Of a stretch of 49,678 bases of DNA, positions 17,633 through 26,125 are shown piece by piece. The translations under genes and the position numbers were made by a program. A model generated the notes under the pieces. That model was not told the DNA's origin. It searched no databases and saw only the letters and a list, made by a program, of their open reading frames with translations. The DNA comes from an uncultured Clostridium sp. (GTDB lineage: Bacteria; Bacillota; Clostridia; TANB77; CAG-508): positions 1 through 49,678 of the forward strand of contig URYN01000012.1 of assembly GCA_900552135.1 (NCBI GenBank). Direction: 5' to 3'. The stretch's first letter is position 1. Every line of letters begins with the position of its first letter.

Positions 17633-18844
17633 TTAAGATTCTGTTGTTGCACCAGCAGCAAGTGTATATCCTCCTGGTAGATAATCTAATGGATTTAATG
17701 GACTCTTACTAAAGAATTGTGAAATTGATGTTGCCTGTCTTAGCTCAAAATGTAAGTGAGGTCCTGTACTTCCACCTGAATTTCCTGATGTTGCTATAAC
17801 TTGTCCTTGTGAAACATATTGTCCATTAGATACATGGCTTGATGATAAGTGACCATATAAACTTACATATCCACTTCCATGGAATACCATTATGTATGTA
17901 CCATAACCGTTTCTATCATAAGCATTGTATGCATATCCAGATGCAGAAGCATATACGCTTTCATAACGAGCTCCTATATCAATTCCCTTATGCATTCTTC
18001 CCCATCTATTTTTTACAGTAGATGTTACTATTTTGTTATTGCAAGGCCATATAAAACTTCCATCAAATTTTAGTCCACTTGACCCGTTTGATGAGCCTCC
18101 GTTATTCTTTTTTATCTCTTCTTGGGCTTTCTCCCATGCTCTTTGTAACTCTTCGTTTACTTTTACCATGGCAGCATTGTAAGAATCTATGTCTTCCTGT
18201 TTTTTCTTTTCTTCATCAGATAAGCTGTCTACTTCTTTTTGTTTTTTATTTTTTAGTTCTGTAAGTTCAATGCTCTTCTTTTCTTGTTCAGCCTTTACGG
18301 TTTCAACTTCTTGCTTATCAGCCTCAAGCTCAGCCTTATCATTTTCTAAAGCTTCTTTCTTCTTTTCAAGCTCATTTATTGCATTTGTGTCATATTTTGC
18401 AATGCTTTGTATCATAGAATATCTAGACAAAAAGTCAAATAAGTTTTCAGAAGCTAAAAGCACATCTAAGTAAGAGGTGTCCCCTAGTTTATACATGGCA
18501 ACCATTCTTTTTCTTAGAAGCTCTTCCTTCTCTTTTATTTCCTCTTCGCCCTTTGTAATTTCGTCTTGTTTTTCTTGAATTGAATCGTTCAATTCGTTTA
18601 CCCTTGCTTTTAATGAAGCAAGTTCATTTTCTGCTTCTTGAACTTGAATTGTTAAACTCTCAAGTTCAGATTGAGCATCAGATTTGCTATCTTGTATATC
18701 ACTTAGCTCATCTTTTGCCTGATTAATTTTGTCTTGTAAGTTCTTTTTATCACTCTCTGTTACAGCAAGTGAATTAAATGTAAGTGACATACAAAATACA
18801 AGAGTTACTGCAATACTAAGTATTGCAAACATTTTTCTTTTCAT
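17633..18844 (-). CDS. Secreted coiled-coil M23 peptidoglycan endopeptidase (paralogue)
   Basis: A 403-aa paralogue of the next gene with the same plan: signal peptide (KRKMFAILSIAVTLVFCMSL), coiled coil (about 35-250), Gly/Ser hinge (NNGGSSNGSSG) and LytM domain. Both metal-ligand motifs, HKGIDIGA and HLHFEL, are present, as is SLYGHL. The shared stretch RKRMVAMYKLGDTSYLDVLL near the end of the first coil also occurs, slightly changed, in the paralogue. It lies 35 bases after ftsX and is the likely direct FtsEX-controlled hydrolase. The start at 18844 has GGAGAG upstream; the open frame reaches 18865. Confidence 0.92.
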   Translation of the reverse strand: MKRKMFAILSIAVTLVFCMSLTFNSLAVTESDKKNLQDKINQAKDELSDIQDSKSDAQSELESLTIQVQEAENELASLKARVNELNDSIQEKQDEITKGEEEIKEKEELLRKRMVAMYKLGDTSYLDVLLASENLFDFLSRYSMIQSIAKYDTNAINELEKKKEALENDKAELEADKQEVETVKAEQEKKSIELTELKNKKQKEVDSLSDEEKKKQEDIDSYNAAMVKVNEELQRAWEKAQEEIKKNNGGSSNGSSGLKFDGSFIWPCNNKIVTSTVKNRWGRMHKGIDIGARYESVYASASGYAYNAYDRNGYGTYIMVFHGSGYVSLYGHLSSSHVSNGQYVSQGQVIATSGNSGGSTGPHLHFELRQATSISQFFSKSPLNPLDYLPGGYTLAAGATTES

Positions 18845-18879
18845 GAGTTTCTCTCCTTTTCTCATTTTTTATGTTTATA

Positions 18880-19785
18880 TTAAACTTGCAAGTATTTTCT
18901 CATTGAAATTGTACTTCCTAATGCACCAATTCCAATTCCTAATCCTAAGTAAACAACAATTAATAATGTAATCATATCCGAGAAAGACAATAAGCTCATT
19001 CCCATTCTGTTTAATACTGTATTTCCTGCTAGTAAATGTACAATTAAGTTATATGCAAGTCCAAGTACTACTATTGAAATAATTGCAGCTATTACGCCTA
19101 TTATAATACCTTCGACTACAAATGGCCATCTTATAAAACTATCTGTAGCTCCAACATATTTCATTATTGATATTTCTTTTCTTCTTGCATGTACTGTTAG
19201 CTTTATTGTATTTGAAATAATGAATATTGATATTAATATTAGCAATGTTAGAATTACAGAAGAAACAATTTTTACTCCATTAGCAATAGTTACTAATCCA
19301 TCTATTGTTTCATTGCTGTTTGTGATGTCATCAACAAAATCTAATTTATTTATTTCTTCTTGAACTTGTTTATTCAATTTCAAATCTGTTAATGTAACTA
19401 TATATGAATTGGGTAAAGGGTTATCCTCATCATAAGTAGCAAAAAGTGCTTGTTGTGATTTTAATTTTTCTTTCCAATCATTCAGAGCCTCTGTTTTAGA
19501 TACAAATCTAACAGTATTTACTCCATCAATTTGTTTAATTTGTTCTCCTAATTTTGTCATTTGAGCATCTGTTGTATCTTCCTTTATGAATACCTGCATT
19601 CCTTGTTGCGATTCAATAGTTGCAACCGCATTGTTCAGATTCTCTATTATCATAAAGAAAAGTCCAAATATAAGCATTGTGGCACACATTATTGCAAGTG
19701 ATGCACCCGATGACTTTTTATTATGAAATACGTTTCTAAATCCTTCTCCTAATAAATAACCAAATATACTATGCTTCACTATCAT
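18880..19785 (-). CDS. ftsX: Cell division ABC transporter permease FtsX
   Basis: A 301-aa membrane protein with a cytoplasmic N-terminus, a first helix at about 30-50, an extracellular domain (about 55-165) and three more helices toward the C-terminus (about 175-200, 220-245, 270-295). This is the FtsX topology. The cytoplasmic KEISIMKYVGATDSFIRWPFVVEG motif is characteristic. FtsX passes FtsE ATPase cycles to extracellular hydrolases, here probably the M23 proteins encoded next. The ATG at 19783-19785 has AAGGTGGG close upstream, and the start overlaps the end of ftsE, implying translational coupling. Confidence 0.95.
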   Translation of the reverse strand: MIVKHSIFGYLLGEGFRNVFHNKKSSGASLAIMCATMLIFGLFFMIIENLNNAVATIESQQGMQVFIKEDTTDAQMTKLGEQIKQIDGVNTVRFVSKTEALNDWKEKLKSQQALFATYDEDNPLPNSYIVTLTDLKLNKQVQEEINKLDFVDDITNSNETIDGLVTIANGVKIVSSVILTLLILISIFIISNTIKLTVHARRKEISIMKYVGATDSFIRWPFVVEGIIIGVIAAIISIVVLGLAYNLIVHLLAGNTVLNRMGMSLLSFSDMITLLIVVYLGLGIGIGALGSTISMRKYLQV

Positions 19786-20452
19786 ACCCACCTTTTTTAT
19801 CACTTATAATATTTCCGTTTTCTATACGAATAACTCTTTTGTTCATTCTGTCTACTATGTCTTTAGCATGTGTTGCTACAACCAAAGTTGTGCCTCTTAA
19901 ATTGATTTCATTTAAAAGTCTCATAATATCCCAAGCTGTATCTGGATCTAGGTTTCCTGTAGGCTCGTCTGCAATTAGCATTGATGGATTGTTAACTAAG
20001 GCTCTTGCTAGTGCAACTCTTTGTTGCTCTCCACCAGAAAGCTCGTTAGGATATACATTTGCCTTATCTGAAAGTCCTACCATTGCAAGAACCATTGGAA
20101 CTTGTCTTCTTATATGTTTTGGTGTTGCTCTTACAATATACATTGCAAATGCAACATTTTCATATACTGTTTTATCTGGTAACAATCTAAAGTCTTGGAA
20201 CACAACTCCCATACTTCTTCTAAGATATGGAACTCTTTTAGGTTTTAAAAATGTAGTATCTTTTCCATTTATTATAATGTGTCCAGAAGTAGGCTCTTCC
20301 TCTTTTAGAATAAGCTTAATAAGTGTTGATTTTCCTGAACCAGAGCTTCCTACTAAGAATGCAAAATCTCCTTTATTTATAACAAAATTTGCATTATGAA
20401 CCGCTTCTGTTCCTGTATCGTATTTCTTAGAAACATTTCTAAATTCTATCAT
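19769..20452 (-). CDS. ftsE: Cell division ATP-binding protein FtsE
   Basis: A 227-aa ABC ATPase. Walker A is GSSGSGKST (about 36-44), the signature motif is LSGGEQQR, Walker B is MLIADEPTG, and the switch His is in VVATHAKD. FDFRLLPDKTVYENVAFA-like sequence (QDFRLLPDKTVYENV) is typical of FtsE. It partners with FtsX. GAAAGGA precedes the ATG. First gene of the ftsE-ftsX-M23-M23-S41 unit. Confidence 0.96.
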   Translation of the reverse strand: MIEFRNVSKKYDTGTEAVHNANFVINKGDFAFLVGSSGSGKSTLIKLILKEEEPTSGHIIINGKDTTFLKPKRVPYLRRSMGVVFQDFRLLPDKTVYENVAFAMYIVRATPKHIRRQVPMVLAMVGLSDKANVYPNELSGGEQQRVALARALVNNPSMLIADEPTGNLDPDTAWDIMRLLNEINLRGTTLVVATHAKDIVDRMNKRVIRIENGNIISDKKGGYDSEA

Positions 20453-20680
20453 TTGAAATTCATTCCTTTCATCCAGCTTTTATTTATATATTTTTCTGAC
20501 AATATTCTTTATTTTATTCTCTATTATCATAACAATAAAAGACATTAATTGCAATACTATTTTGCAAAAAAAATATAGCAATTTTATCTAATTCGTTCGA
20601 CAAAACTGCTATAAATCTTTTATTTTATCGGTTTTACTGTTATGACATTATCAACCAAAATTTCACAAAAAATTCACAAA

Positions 20681-21646
20681 TTATTTTACACATTCTATAA
20701 TAGCATTGCTATCAATTTGATATTTTTTCATAAGATCTTCTGCTTTTCCAGATTCTCCGAAAGTATCTTTTATTCCCATTCTTGTAACATTTTCAACCTT
20801 GTATTCACTATTTCCAATACAATTCTCAGCAATTATTTCACATACGGCACTTCCAAGACCGCCAATTATACTATGGTCTTCTATTGTAATTATTTTCTTG
20901 GTTTCTTTTGCACATTTCAAAACCATTTCTTTATCAATAGGTTTAACGCTAAAGCAATCGATTACTCTAACATTTATTCCTTGCTCTTTCAAACTTTTTT
21001 TTGCTTTCAAAGCTTCTGCGACGCATACTCCTGTAGCAATTAAACTTGCATCTGTTCCATCTCCAATTTGTATAGCCTTTCCAAGTTCAAATTTAACTTT
21101 ATTTTCTTCCATAAATTCTTCATCATATATAACAGGAGTATCAAGTCTAGAAAGTCTTACATAATCTGGTCCATTCGTTTTAGCTATTTCCTTTATAAGC
21201 CATCTTGTTTGAACATCATCAGATGGACTAAATACTTTCATATTTGGAATAGTTCTCATTAGAGATATATCTTCTAACATTTGATGAGTTGCCCCATCTT
21301 CTCCTACTGTAATTCCTGCATGAGTTGCACATATTTTTACATTTGAATTTGTATGTGCAACTGTGTTTCTTATTTGATCATAAGCTCTACCTGCCGCAAA
21401 AACAGCAAAAGTACTAATATATGGAATTTTTCCAAATGTGCTAAGTCCTGTTGCTGTTCCAACCATATCTTGTTCCGCAATTCCAACATCAAAAAATCTT
21501 TTTGGAAACTTCTTTGCAAAAATAGATGTTTTAGTTGCACCAGATAAATCGGCATCAAGCACTACTACATTTTTATTTTCTTCTCCTAGCTCTGCCAATG
21601 CTTCTCCATAGCTTTGGCGAGTCGCAATTTTATTATCTAAAACCAT
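20681..21646 (-). CDS. Transketolase, C-terminal subunit
   Basis: A 321-aa protein with the pyrimidine-binding domain of transketolase (about 1-165, DADLSGATKTSIFAKKFP; GIAEQDMVGTATGLS) and the C-terminal transketolase domain (about 185-310). Transketolase moves two-carbon ketol units between sugar phosphates in the pentose phosphate pathway, using thiamine diphosphate. Split transketolases of two adjacent subunits are normal in Clostridia and archaea, so this is not a broken gene. AAAGGAGG precedes the ATG, which overlaps the end of the N-terminal subunit gene by ten bases. Confidence 0.93.
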   Translation of the reverse strand: MVLDNKIATRQSYGEALAELGEENKNVVVLDADLSGATKTSIFAKKFPKRFFDVGIAEQDMVGTATGLSTFGKIPYISTFAVFAAGRAYDQIRNTVAHTNSNVKICATHAGITVGEDGATHQMLEDISLMRTIPNMKVFSPSDDVQTRWLIKEIAKTNGPDYVRLSRLDTPVIYDEEFMEENKVKFELGKAIQIGDGTDASLIATGVCVAEALKAKKSLKEQGINVRVIDCFSVKPIDKEMVLKCAKETKKIITIEDHSIIGGLGSAVCEIIAENCIGNSEYKVENVTRMGIKDTFGESGKAEDLMKKYQIDSNAIIECVK

Positions 21647-22521
21647 ATAGTTTCCTCCTTTCCAGGTAATTCTGATATATTGTGTTCTAGTTTATCTTGT
21701 TCAAGTTGCAGGTCTTTCATAGCTTTTTCATATTCTTTTTCGTTTGGTGCCTTTCCGTGCCATTCGGCTTTATTCTCCATGAAAGAAACTCCCTTTCCCT
21801 TTATAGTATGTGCAATTATTATACTTGGCTTTCCTTTTGTAAGTTTTGCCTCCTCAAAAGCCGAAATAAGCATCTCAATATTATTTCCATCACAGCTAAT
21901 AACATTGAAGCCAAAAGACTCCCACTTACTTTGAATACAATCAAGTGCCTTTACTTCTTCAACAGTACCATCAATTTGCAATCCATTATAATCAAGTATT
22001 ACACACAAATTATCCAATTCATATTTATTTGAATTCATTGCTGCTTCCCAAATTTGTCCTTCTTCAATCTCTCCATCTCCTAATATGCAATAAACTCTGC
22101 ATCCCAAATCATCCATTTTAGATGCAATAGCCATTCCATTAGCAATAGAAAGTCCCTGTCCTAATGAACCTGTAGACATATCTATTCCAGGAATTTTTTC
22201 CATATCTGGGTGTCCTTGCAATCTGCTTTCTAACTTTCTAAAAGTTTTTAGCTCCTCTTTTGGAAAAAATCCTCTTTCTGCAAGAGTAGCATACAAACAA
22301 GCAGACGCGTGTCCCTTAGACAAAACTAGTCTATCTCTTAAATTTGAATTTGGTTCTTCTGGATTAATATTCATTTGGTTAAAATATAAAACCGTCATTA
22401 TATCTGCTATAGATAAGGCTCCTCCTGGATGTCCAGAATTTGCACTATATACTTCTTCTATTATGTCTTTTCTAATATCGTTTGCAATAAGCTTTAATTC
22501 TTTAATATCAGTAACCTTCAA
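21637..22521 (-). CDS. Transketolase, N-terminal (thiamine diphosphate-binding) subunit, TTG start
   Basis: A 294-aa partner of the preceding subunit. It contains SGHPGGALSIADIM, RDRLVLSKGHAS and the thiamine-diphosphate motif GDGEIEEGQIWEA with its metal-binding Asp. The open frame runs upstream to 22620, but a promoter -10 box (22564-22569) lies within it. The TTG at 22519-22521, preceded by AGGAGAG, is therefore the start; no ATG is suitable. It overlaps the downstream subunit gene by ten bases, so translation is coupled. Confidence 0.92.
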   Translation of the reverse strand: MKVTDIKELKLIANDIRKDIIEEVYSANSGHPGGALSIADIMTVLYFNQMNINPEEPNSNLRDRLVLSKGHASACLYATLAERGFFPKEELKTFRKLESRLQGHPDMEKIPGIDMSTGSLGQGLSIANGMAIASKMDDLGCRVYCILGDGEIEEGQIWEAAMNSNKYELDNLCVILDYNGLQIDGTVEEVKALDCIQSKWESFGFNVISCDGNNIEMLISAFEEAKLTKGKPSIIIAHTIKGKGVSFMENKAEWHGKAPNEKEYEKAMKDLQLEQDKLEHNISELPGKEETIWF

Positions 22522-22563
22522 AATTTTCACTCTCCTATAATTTATTTTTCTTTTTGCAAGGTT

Positions 22564-22592
22564 ATTATACCATACTTTTTTCTTTTTAAATA
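22564..22592 (-). promoter_or_regulatory. Promoter of the transketolase operon
   Basis: On the minus strand an extended -10 element (TGGTATAAT, hexamer 22564-22569) has a weak -35 (TATTTA) 17 bases upstream. Its position supports the TTG start at 22521. Confidence 0.55.
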
Positions 22593-22704
22593 GTAATTCG
22601 TTTAAATTGTACAATAACATAAAAAAATTTATTTTGTAATTTTTGCCGCTATTCTCAGAAATGTTATTTTATCAAATTACGTGAATTGTAACATAAATAT
22701 TGAT

Positions 22705-22808
22705 AATTTTCTATTCCTCCTTTTCAACTCCCATCATATTTTTCTAAAATAAAAAATAGCAATTCATTTTGAATTACTACTTTAATCTGGTGGAGATGAG
22801 GGGAGTTG
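22705..22808. repeat. 104-bp direct repeat, copy A (duplicated tmRNA 3' end)
   Basis: Identical base for base to 22841-22944. It contains the last 21 bases of the tmRNA gene including CCA, plus the 83 bases that follow the gene. It is followed by a 32-bp spacer (22809-22840) found only once. Confidence 0.95.
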
Positions 22809-22847
22809 CCGAGCCGCGTCGGGAAAATTGTCCACTGGACAATTTTC
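22809..22847. repeat. GC-rich spacer with two hairpins between the 104-bp repeats
   Basis: CCGA-GCCGCG-TCGG (22809-22822) is a small GC-rich hairpin. It is followed by a perfect palindrome with arms GAAAATTGTCC and GGACAATTTTC around ACT (22823-22847), the right arm running into copy B. The composition is unlike the AT-rich surroundings, which suggests inserted DNA. Confidence 0.75.
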
Positions 22848-22944
22848 TATTCCTCCTTTTCAACTCCCATCATATTTTTCTAAAATAAAAAATAGCAATT
22901 CATTTTGAATTACTACTTTAATCTGGTGGAGATGAGGGGAGTTG
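22841..22944. repeat. 104-bp direct repeat, copy B (overlaps the intact tmRNA 3' end)
   Basis: The copy that includes the functional tmRNA 3' terminus (gene end at 22924). Identical to copy A at 22705-22808. The region 22620-22923 contains no protein gene. Confidence 0.95.
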
Positions 22945-23283
22945 AACCCCTGTCCAATATTCTTTCCACACACATTTCTCCGAGTGCAGTTTGTTATTGT
23001 TTTTCCCTTTAAAATATATTAACAAACAAACATATTTTAAAGGTAGCTATTTGTTTACCCACTATTCTAATAGCAAGAATAGTTTTGTTTTCCTACTAAT
23101 TGACGCCTTATCTAAGACCGTAGGCCTTCCTAGTAAGACGGGCTACCTAAGCTTAGGCAGCGTAAGCTAATTCTGTATTATCAGCGTTTAAATTTAGTTC
23201 TGCTTTTTTATAGTGGCCGAAGCAGCCATCCACTACTCGCTTTGCGTGCTTCTGGGATACTGTCGAAAGCCAAATACATCCCC
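22924..23283 (-). ncRNA. ssrA: tmRNA (ssrA)
   Basis: tmRNA rescues stalled ribosomes and tags the unfinished protein for degradation. The 360-base gene has tRNA-like ends (5' GGGGATGTATTTGG, 3' GTTCAACTCCCCTCATCTCCACCA split across the T-arm and acceptor; CCA at 22924-22926). The acceptor strands GGGGATG and CATCTCC pair with one G-U. The mRNA-like part reads, after the resume alanine, ELNLNADNTELAYAA then TAA, a typical Ala-Ala-ending degradation tag. Several pseudoknot stems are visible, such as GCCCGTCTTACTAGGAAGGC. It has its own promoter. The 3' end is duplicated downstream; see the 104-bp repeats. Confidence 0.96.
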
Positions 23284-23293
23284 GAATAATTTT

Positions 23294-23322
23294 ATTATAC
23301 AATATTTTCTCTATAAAGTCTA
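23294..23322 (-). promoter_or_regulatory. Promoter of ssrA
   Basis: On the minus strand TAGACT (23317-23322) and TATAAT (23294-23299) with 17 bases between, ending about ten bases before the tmRNA 5' end. Confidence 0.7.
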
Positions 23323-23361
23323 GATTTTTTTCATTATCATTTACATTTTTTCAAATTTCAC

Positions 23362-23390
23362 TTGCACTTTAATATTTTTTATGATATTAT
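23362..23390 (+). promoter_or_regulatory. Promoter of tRNA-Trp
   Basis: TTGCAC (23362-23367) and TATTAT (23385-23390) with 17 bases between, about 15 bases before the tRNA. Confidence 0.65.
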
Positions 23391-23405
23391 AATTAAGTCA
23401 TGCAT

Positions 23406-23480
23406 AGGGGTGTCGTCCAACGGCTAAGATAGAAGTCTCCAAAACTTTTGATGAGGGTTCGATTCCTTCCACCCCTGCCA
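23406..23480 (+). tRNA. tRNA-Trp (anticodon CCA)
   Basis: Acceptor stem AGGGGTG/CACCCCT, discriminator G, encoded CCA (23478-23480), anticodon loop CTCCAAA (anticodon CCA), T-loop TTCGATT. The D-arm (GTC...GAT) is short and somewhat unusual, but the rest is canonical for tryptophan. Confidence 0.93.
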
Positions 23481-23486
23481 AGCCTG

Positions 23487-23518
23487 GAGCATATCTTTTA
23501 GATATGCTCTATATTTTT
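23487..23518 (+). terminator. Terminator after tRNA-Trp
   Basis: GAGCATATC (23487-23495) pairs with GATATGCTC (23501-23509), followed by a T-rich tract. Confidence 0.8.
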
Positions 23519-23575
23519 ACTAAGATTATCATTTTATATCATATCTATTATTGTAGCATGAAAGGAATTATATTT

Positions 23576-24019
23576 ATGGAAAAAATTAAAGGATTAATTA
23601 AAAAGTTTTGTACTAAGGAAGTTATTTTATATGGTATTTTCGGATTACTTACTACTATTATAAACTGGGGTGCTTTTGCTTTACTTAAGAAGTTTGTTCC
23701 TTCAATGGATCTTAATGTTGCAAATGCTATTGCAATTATTCTTGCAGTATTGGTTGCATACATTACAAATAAAGATTGGGTTTTCCATTCTGAAGCAAAA
23801 GGTTTTAAAGAGAAATTTATTGAATTTTGGAAGTTCATTGCTGGTAGAGCCTTTACTATGGTTCTTGAATTTGGGCTTGACGCTTTATTATTCTTAATTC
23901 CAGCAGTAAGTGCTAGTAGCACTCTTCAAATGGTTGTTAAGATGTTTATTACAGTAATTGTTGTTGTTCTAAATTTCTTTATTAGTAAGTTCTTCTCTTT
24001 TAAGAAAGTTAGTAAATAA
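23576..24019 (+). CDS. GtrA family membrane protein
   Basis: A 147-aa protein with four hydrophobic helices and basic ends. ILYGIFGLLTTIINWGAFALL at the first helix and NKDWVFHS between helices match GtrA/DPMS3, flippase-like proteins thought to move polyprenyl-linked sugars across the membrane for cell-wall or surface glycan modification. The ATG at 23576 has AAAGGA eight to nine bases upstream; an earlier Met at 23558 has no ribosome binding site. The neighbouring M23 gene is in the same orientation. The glycan involved is unknown. Confidence 0.85.
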   Translation: MEKIKGLIKKFCTKEVILYGIFGLLTTIINWGAFALLKKFVPSMDLNVANAIAIILAVLVAYITNKDWVFHSEAKGFKEKFIEFWKFIAGRAFTMVLEFGLDALLFLIPAVSASSTLQMVVKMFITVIVVVLNFFISKFFSFKKVSK

Positions 24020-24080
24020 TAAATAAAATTTAATTTTTATTACCCGACACATAAGCATTTATCTTTTAGGAGGTGTTTTT

Positions 24081-24668
24081 GTGTTGGGTAATTTTTTCAA
24101 ATATATTTGTTATTATTTTTTATGTATTGTGGTGGTTACTATTTTTGTTATCTTTACTCTTTTACAAGTAAATCTTGCAACTGAAGATTATCCTTATGGA
24201 ATAATTGATTCTTCCGATTATGTTTGGCCACTCCCTGACTATTCTTATATTAGTTCTTATTTTGGATATAGAAATTCGCCTACCGCTGGTGCTTCTAGTT
24301 ATCATTCTGGAATTGATATTCCTGCTCCAGAAGGCACTAAAATTTATTCTATTTGTGATGGTATTGTTACTTTTGCAAGTTGGGGTGCTGGTGGTGGATA
24401 CACTATTGTTGTAGAAAGCAATGGAATTAAAGTTTCTTATTGTCATGTTTCTCCTAATTTTCTTGTGTTTAGAAATCAAGAAGTTAAGAAAGGCGAGTTT
24501 ATTTCTAATGTTGGTCCTAAAAACGTTTATGGAATCGAAAATAATCCTTATCATGATTCTTTTGGTAATCCTACAAATGGAGCTACCACTGGTTGCCACC
24601 TGCATCTTGCTATAAAAGTTAATAATAAATCTGCAGACCCGCTTAGCTTTGTTACGCCTCCAAACTAA
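24081..24668 (+). CDS. M23 family metallopeptidase (membrane-anchored, GTG start)
   Basis: A 195-aa protein with an N-terminal transmembrane helix (about 6-30) and a compact LytM domain (about 50-190). Zinc ligands appear in SYHSGIDIPAPEGT and CHLHLAIK, and YCHVS replaces the usual YGHL but keeps the His. It probably cuts peptide cross-links in peptidoglycan. Unlike the two coiled-coil M23 proteins at 16366-18844 it has no coiled coil, and it is not near ftsEX. The start is a GTG at 24081 with an excellent AGGAGGTG. It follows gtrA by 61 bases and may be cotranscribed. Confidence 0.88.
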   Translation: MLGNFFKYICYYFLCIVVVTIFVIFTLLQVNLATEDYPYGIIDSSDYVWPLPDYSYISSYFGYRNSPTAGASSYHSGIDIPAPEGTKIYSICDGIVTFASWGAGGGYTIVVESNGIKVSYCHVSPNFLVFRNQEVKKGEFISNVGPKNVYGIENNPYHDSFGNPTNGATTGCHLHLAIKVNNKSADPLSFVTPPN

Positions 24669-24768
24669 TCTCTTTAATTACATTTGGTAAATTTTTATCA
24701 ATGTTCTAGTTCACTACATTTTGATTTTCTCTACTAATTTTAAATTTTTTCAATAACCAATTTGAACC

Positions 24769-24816
24769 AAAAAGATTCAAGTTTAAGTATTACTTAAATC
24801 TTGAATCCTTTTTTGA
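24769..24816. terminator. Bidirectional terminator between the M23 and zinc-ribbon genes
   Basis: AAAAAGATTCAAGTTTAAGT pairs with the following ACTTAAATCTTGAATC (one bulge/mismatch) with A and T tracts on both sides. Confidence 0.75.
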
Positions 24817-24903
24817 ATTTTATTTATTAGGAATTTTCCATTCCTTTCTCATTATTAAATTCTTATATTAGTTTTTTTGTATTTATAATATATTATCTAT
24901 GAA

Positions 24904-25443
24904 TTACATGTCGTCTTCGTTGTCTGAGCCGTCTTGGCTTTCTGCATTATTCTCATCTTCTACATCTTCATCATCTAAAATTTCTTCTTCGTCCATTTCG
25001 CCATGACAATGTGAACCGCAAGAATGGCAGTGTCCTGAGCAACAGTCGTCTTCTTCATCGTCGTCCCAGTCTAATTCTATTATATTATGACATTCAGGAC
25101 ATTCAATTTCTTCCTTTAGCTCATCTTCAACACTTGCAACAAATTCATGGTTGCAATAAGGGCATACGATTTCAAAATCATAATCTTCGTCCTCATATAT
25201 ATCCTTTTTTATAAGATTTAGAGTTTCTGACATTTTACTAATTTTTTTGTTTAGTTCGTCTTGTTCTTCCTCTAAATCGTCTATTCTTTTTTCACTTATG
25301 TCTGTAACTCTATCTATTAATTCTAAATATAAAGATGAAAGTTCTGCAATTTTTTTCTTTATATAATCTTTTTCTTCTCCGTTAGATATATGTGTTTCTA
25401 TATCTTTCATTATTTTAAGATATTCATCACTTATTTTTGACAT
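24904..25443 (-). CDS. CD1247-type zinc-ribbon protein with acidic tail
   Basis: A 179-aa acidic protein. The N-terminal half is helical and probably coiled-coil (about 1-85). Residues about 92-125 form a zinc ribbon with two Cys pairs, CPYC and CPEC. The C-terminal part is very acidic and includes a second Cys/His cluster (CCSGHCHSCGSHCHG, about 136-150) that could bind more metal. The layout resembles the clostridial family annotated as 'CD1247 N-terminal domain-containing'. The function is unknown. It lies ten bases downstream of efp on the same strand, so it is probably cotranscribed, a linkage consistent with a translation-related role (inference). Confidence 0.75.
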   Translation of the reverse strand: MSKISDEYLKIMKDIETHISNGEEKDYIKKKIAELSSLYLELIDRVTDISEKRIDDLEEEQDELNKKISKMSETLNLIKKDIYEDEDYDFEIVCPYCNHEFVASVEDELKEEIECPECHNIIELDWDDDEEDDCCSGHCHSCGSHCHGEMDEEEILDDEDVEDENNAESQDGSDNEDDM

Positions 25444-25452
25444 AAATTCTTC

Positions 25453-26019
25453 CTATACCCTTTCCATATATTCACCAGTTCTTGTGTCTATTCTAACAAC
25501 GTCACCAATATTTACGAACATTGGAACTGTTAATTCATAGCCATTTTCAAGCGTTGCTGGTTTTCCTGATGTTGTAGTTGTGTTTCCAGCAAATCCTGGT
25601 TCTGTGTATGTAACTTCTAATTCTACAAACATTGGAGGTTCAACTGCAAATATGTTTCCTTTGTAAGATAACATTTTTACATTCATGTTTTCTTTTAAGA
25701 ATTTTAATGCATCTCCTATTTGTTCTTTGTTTAATGGAATTTGCTCATAAGTATCGTTATCCATGAAATAGTATAGATTTTCATCATTATATAGATATTG
25801 CATATCTTTCTTTTCTATTTCAGCTGCTGGATATTTTTCTGATGGGTTGAATGTTTTTTCAATTACTGCTCCTGATATAACATTCTTTAATTTTGTTCTT
25901 ACGAATGCAGATCCCTTTCCTGGTTTTACGTGTTGGAATTCAACTACTCTGAATACGTTTCCGTCCATTTCAAAAGTTGTTCCATTTCTAAAATCTCCTG
26001 CCATATATACACTTGCCAT
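25453..26019 (-). CDS. efp: Translation elongation factor P
   Basis: A 188-aa EF-P with three beta-barrel domains. EF-P binds between the P and E sites and relieves ribosome stalling at consecutive prolines. The tip loop reads HVKPGKGSAFVRTK, with an unmodified-type Lys at the tip (KPGKGS). The C-terminal domain includes NIGDVVRIDTRTGEYMERV. Start is the ATG at 26017-26019 with AAAGGGG upstream; the open frame reaches 26037. It lies in a yqeG-pilD-pepP-efp order; pepP and efp are a familiar pair in Bacillota. Confidence 0.97.
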   Translation of the reverse strand: MASVYMAGDFRNGTTFEMDGNVFRVVEFQHVKPGKGSAFVRTKLKNVISGAVIEKTFNPSEKYPAAEIEKKDMQYLYNDENLYYFMDNDTYEQIPLNKEQIGDALKFLKENMNVKMLSYKGNIFAVEPPMFVELEVTYTEPGFAGNTTTTSGKPATLENGYELTVPMFVNIGDVVRIDTRTGEYMERV

Positions 26020-26125
26020 TATTATTACCCCTTTCAAATTTTTTATTTATTTTTTTATATTTTTTATTAATATTATCGCAATGACTATATGATTATACTA
26101 CAGTTATGGCTAAAAATCAAGCTTT

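Noticed and set aside
20681..22521. Transketolase as a broken gene
   Set aside because: Two-subunit transketolases with overlapping genes are normal in Clostridia, and both subunits have proper starts.
22705..22944. Intact integrated element or attL/attR pair at ssrA
   Set aside because: There is no integrase or cargo between the repeats, only 32 bases, and the repeat is longer than a usual att core. Only a scar or small insertion can be claimed.
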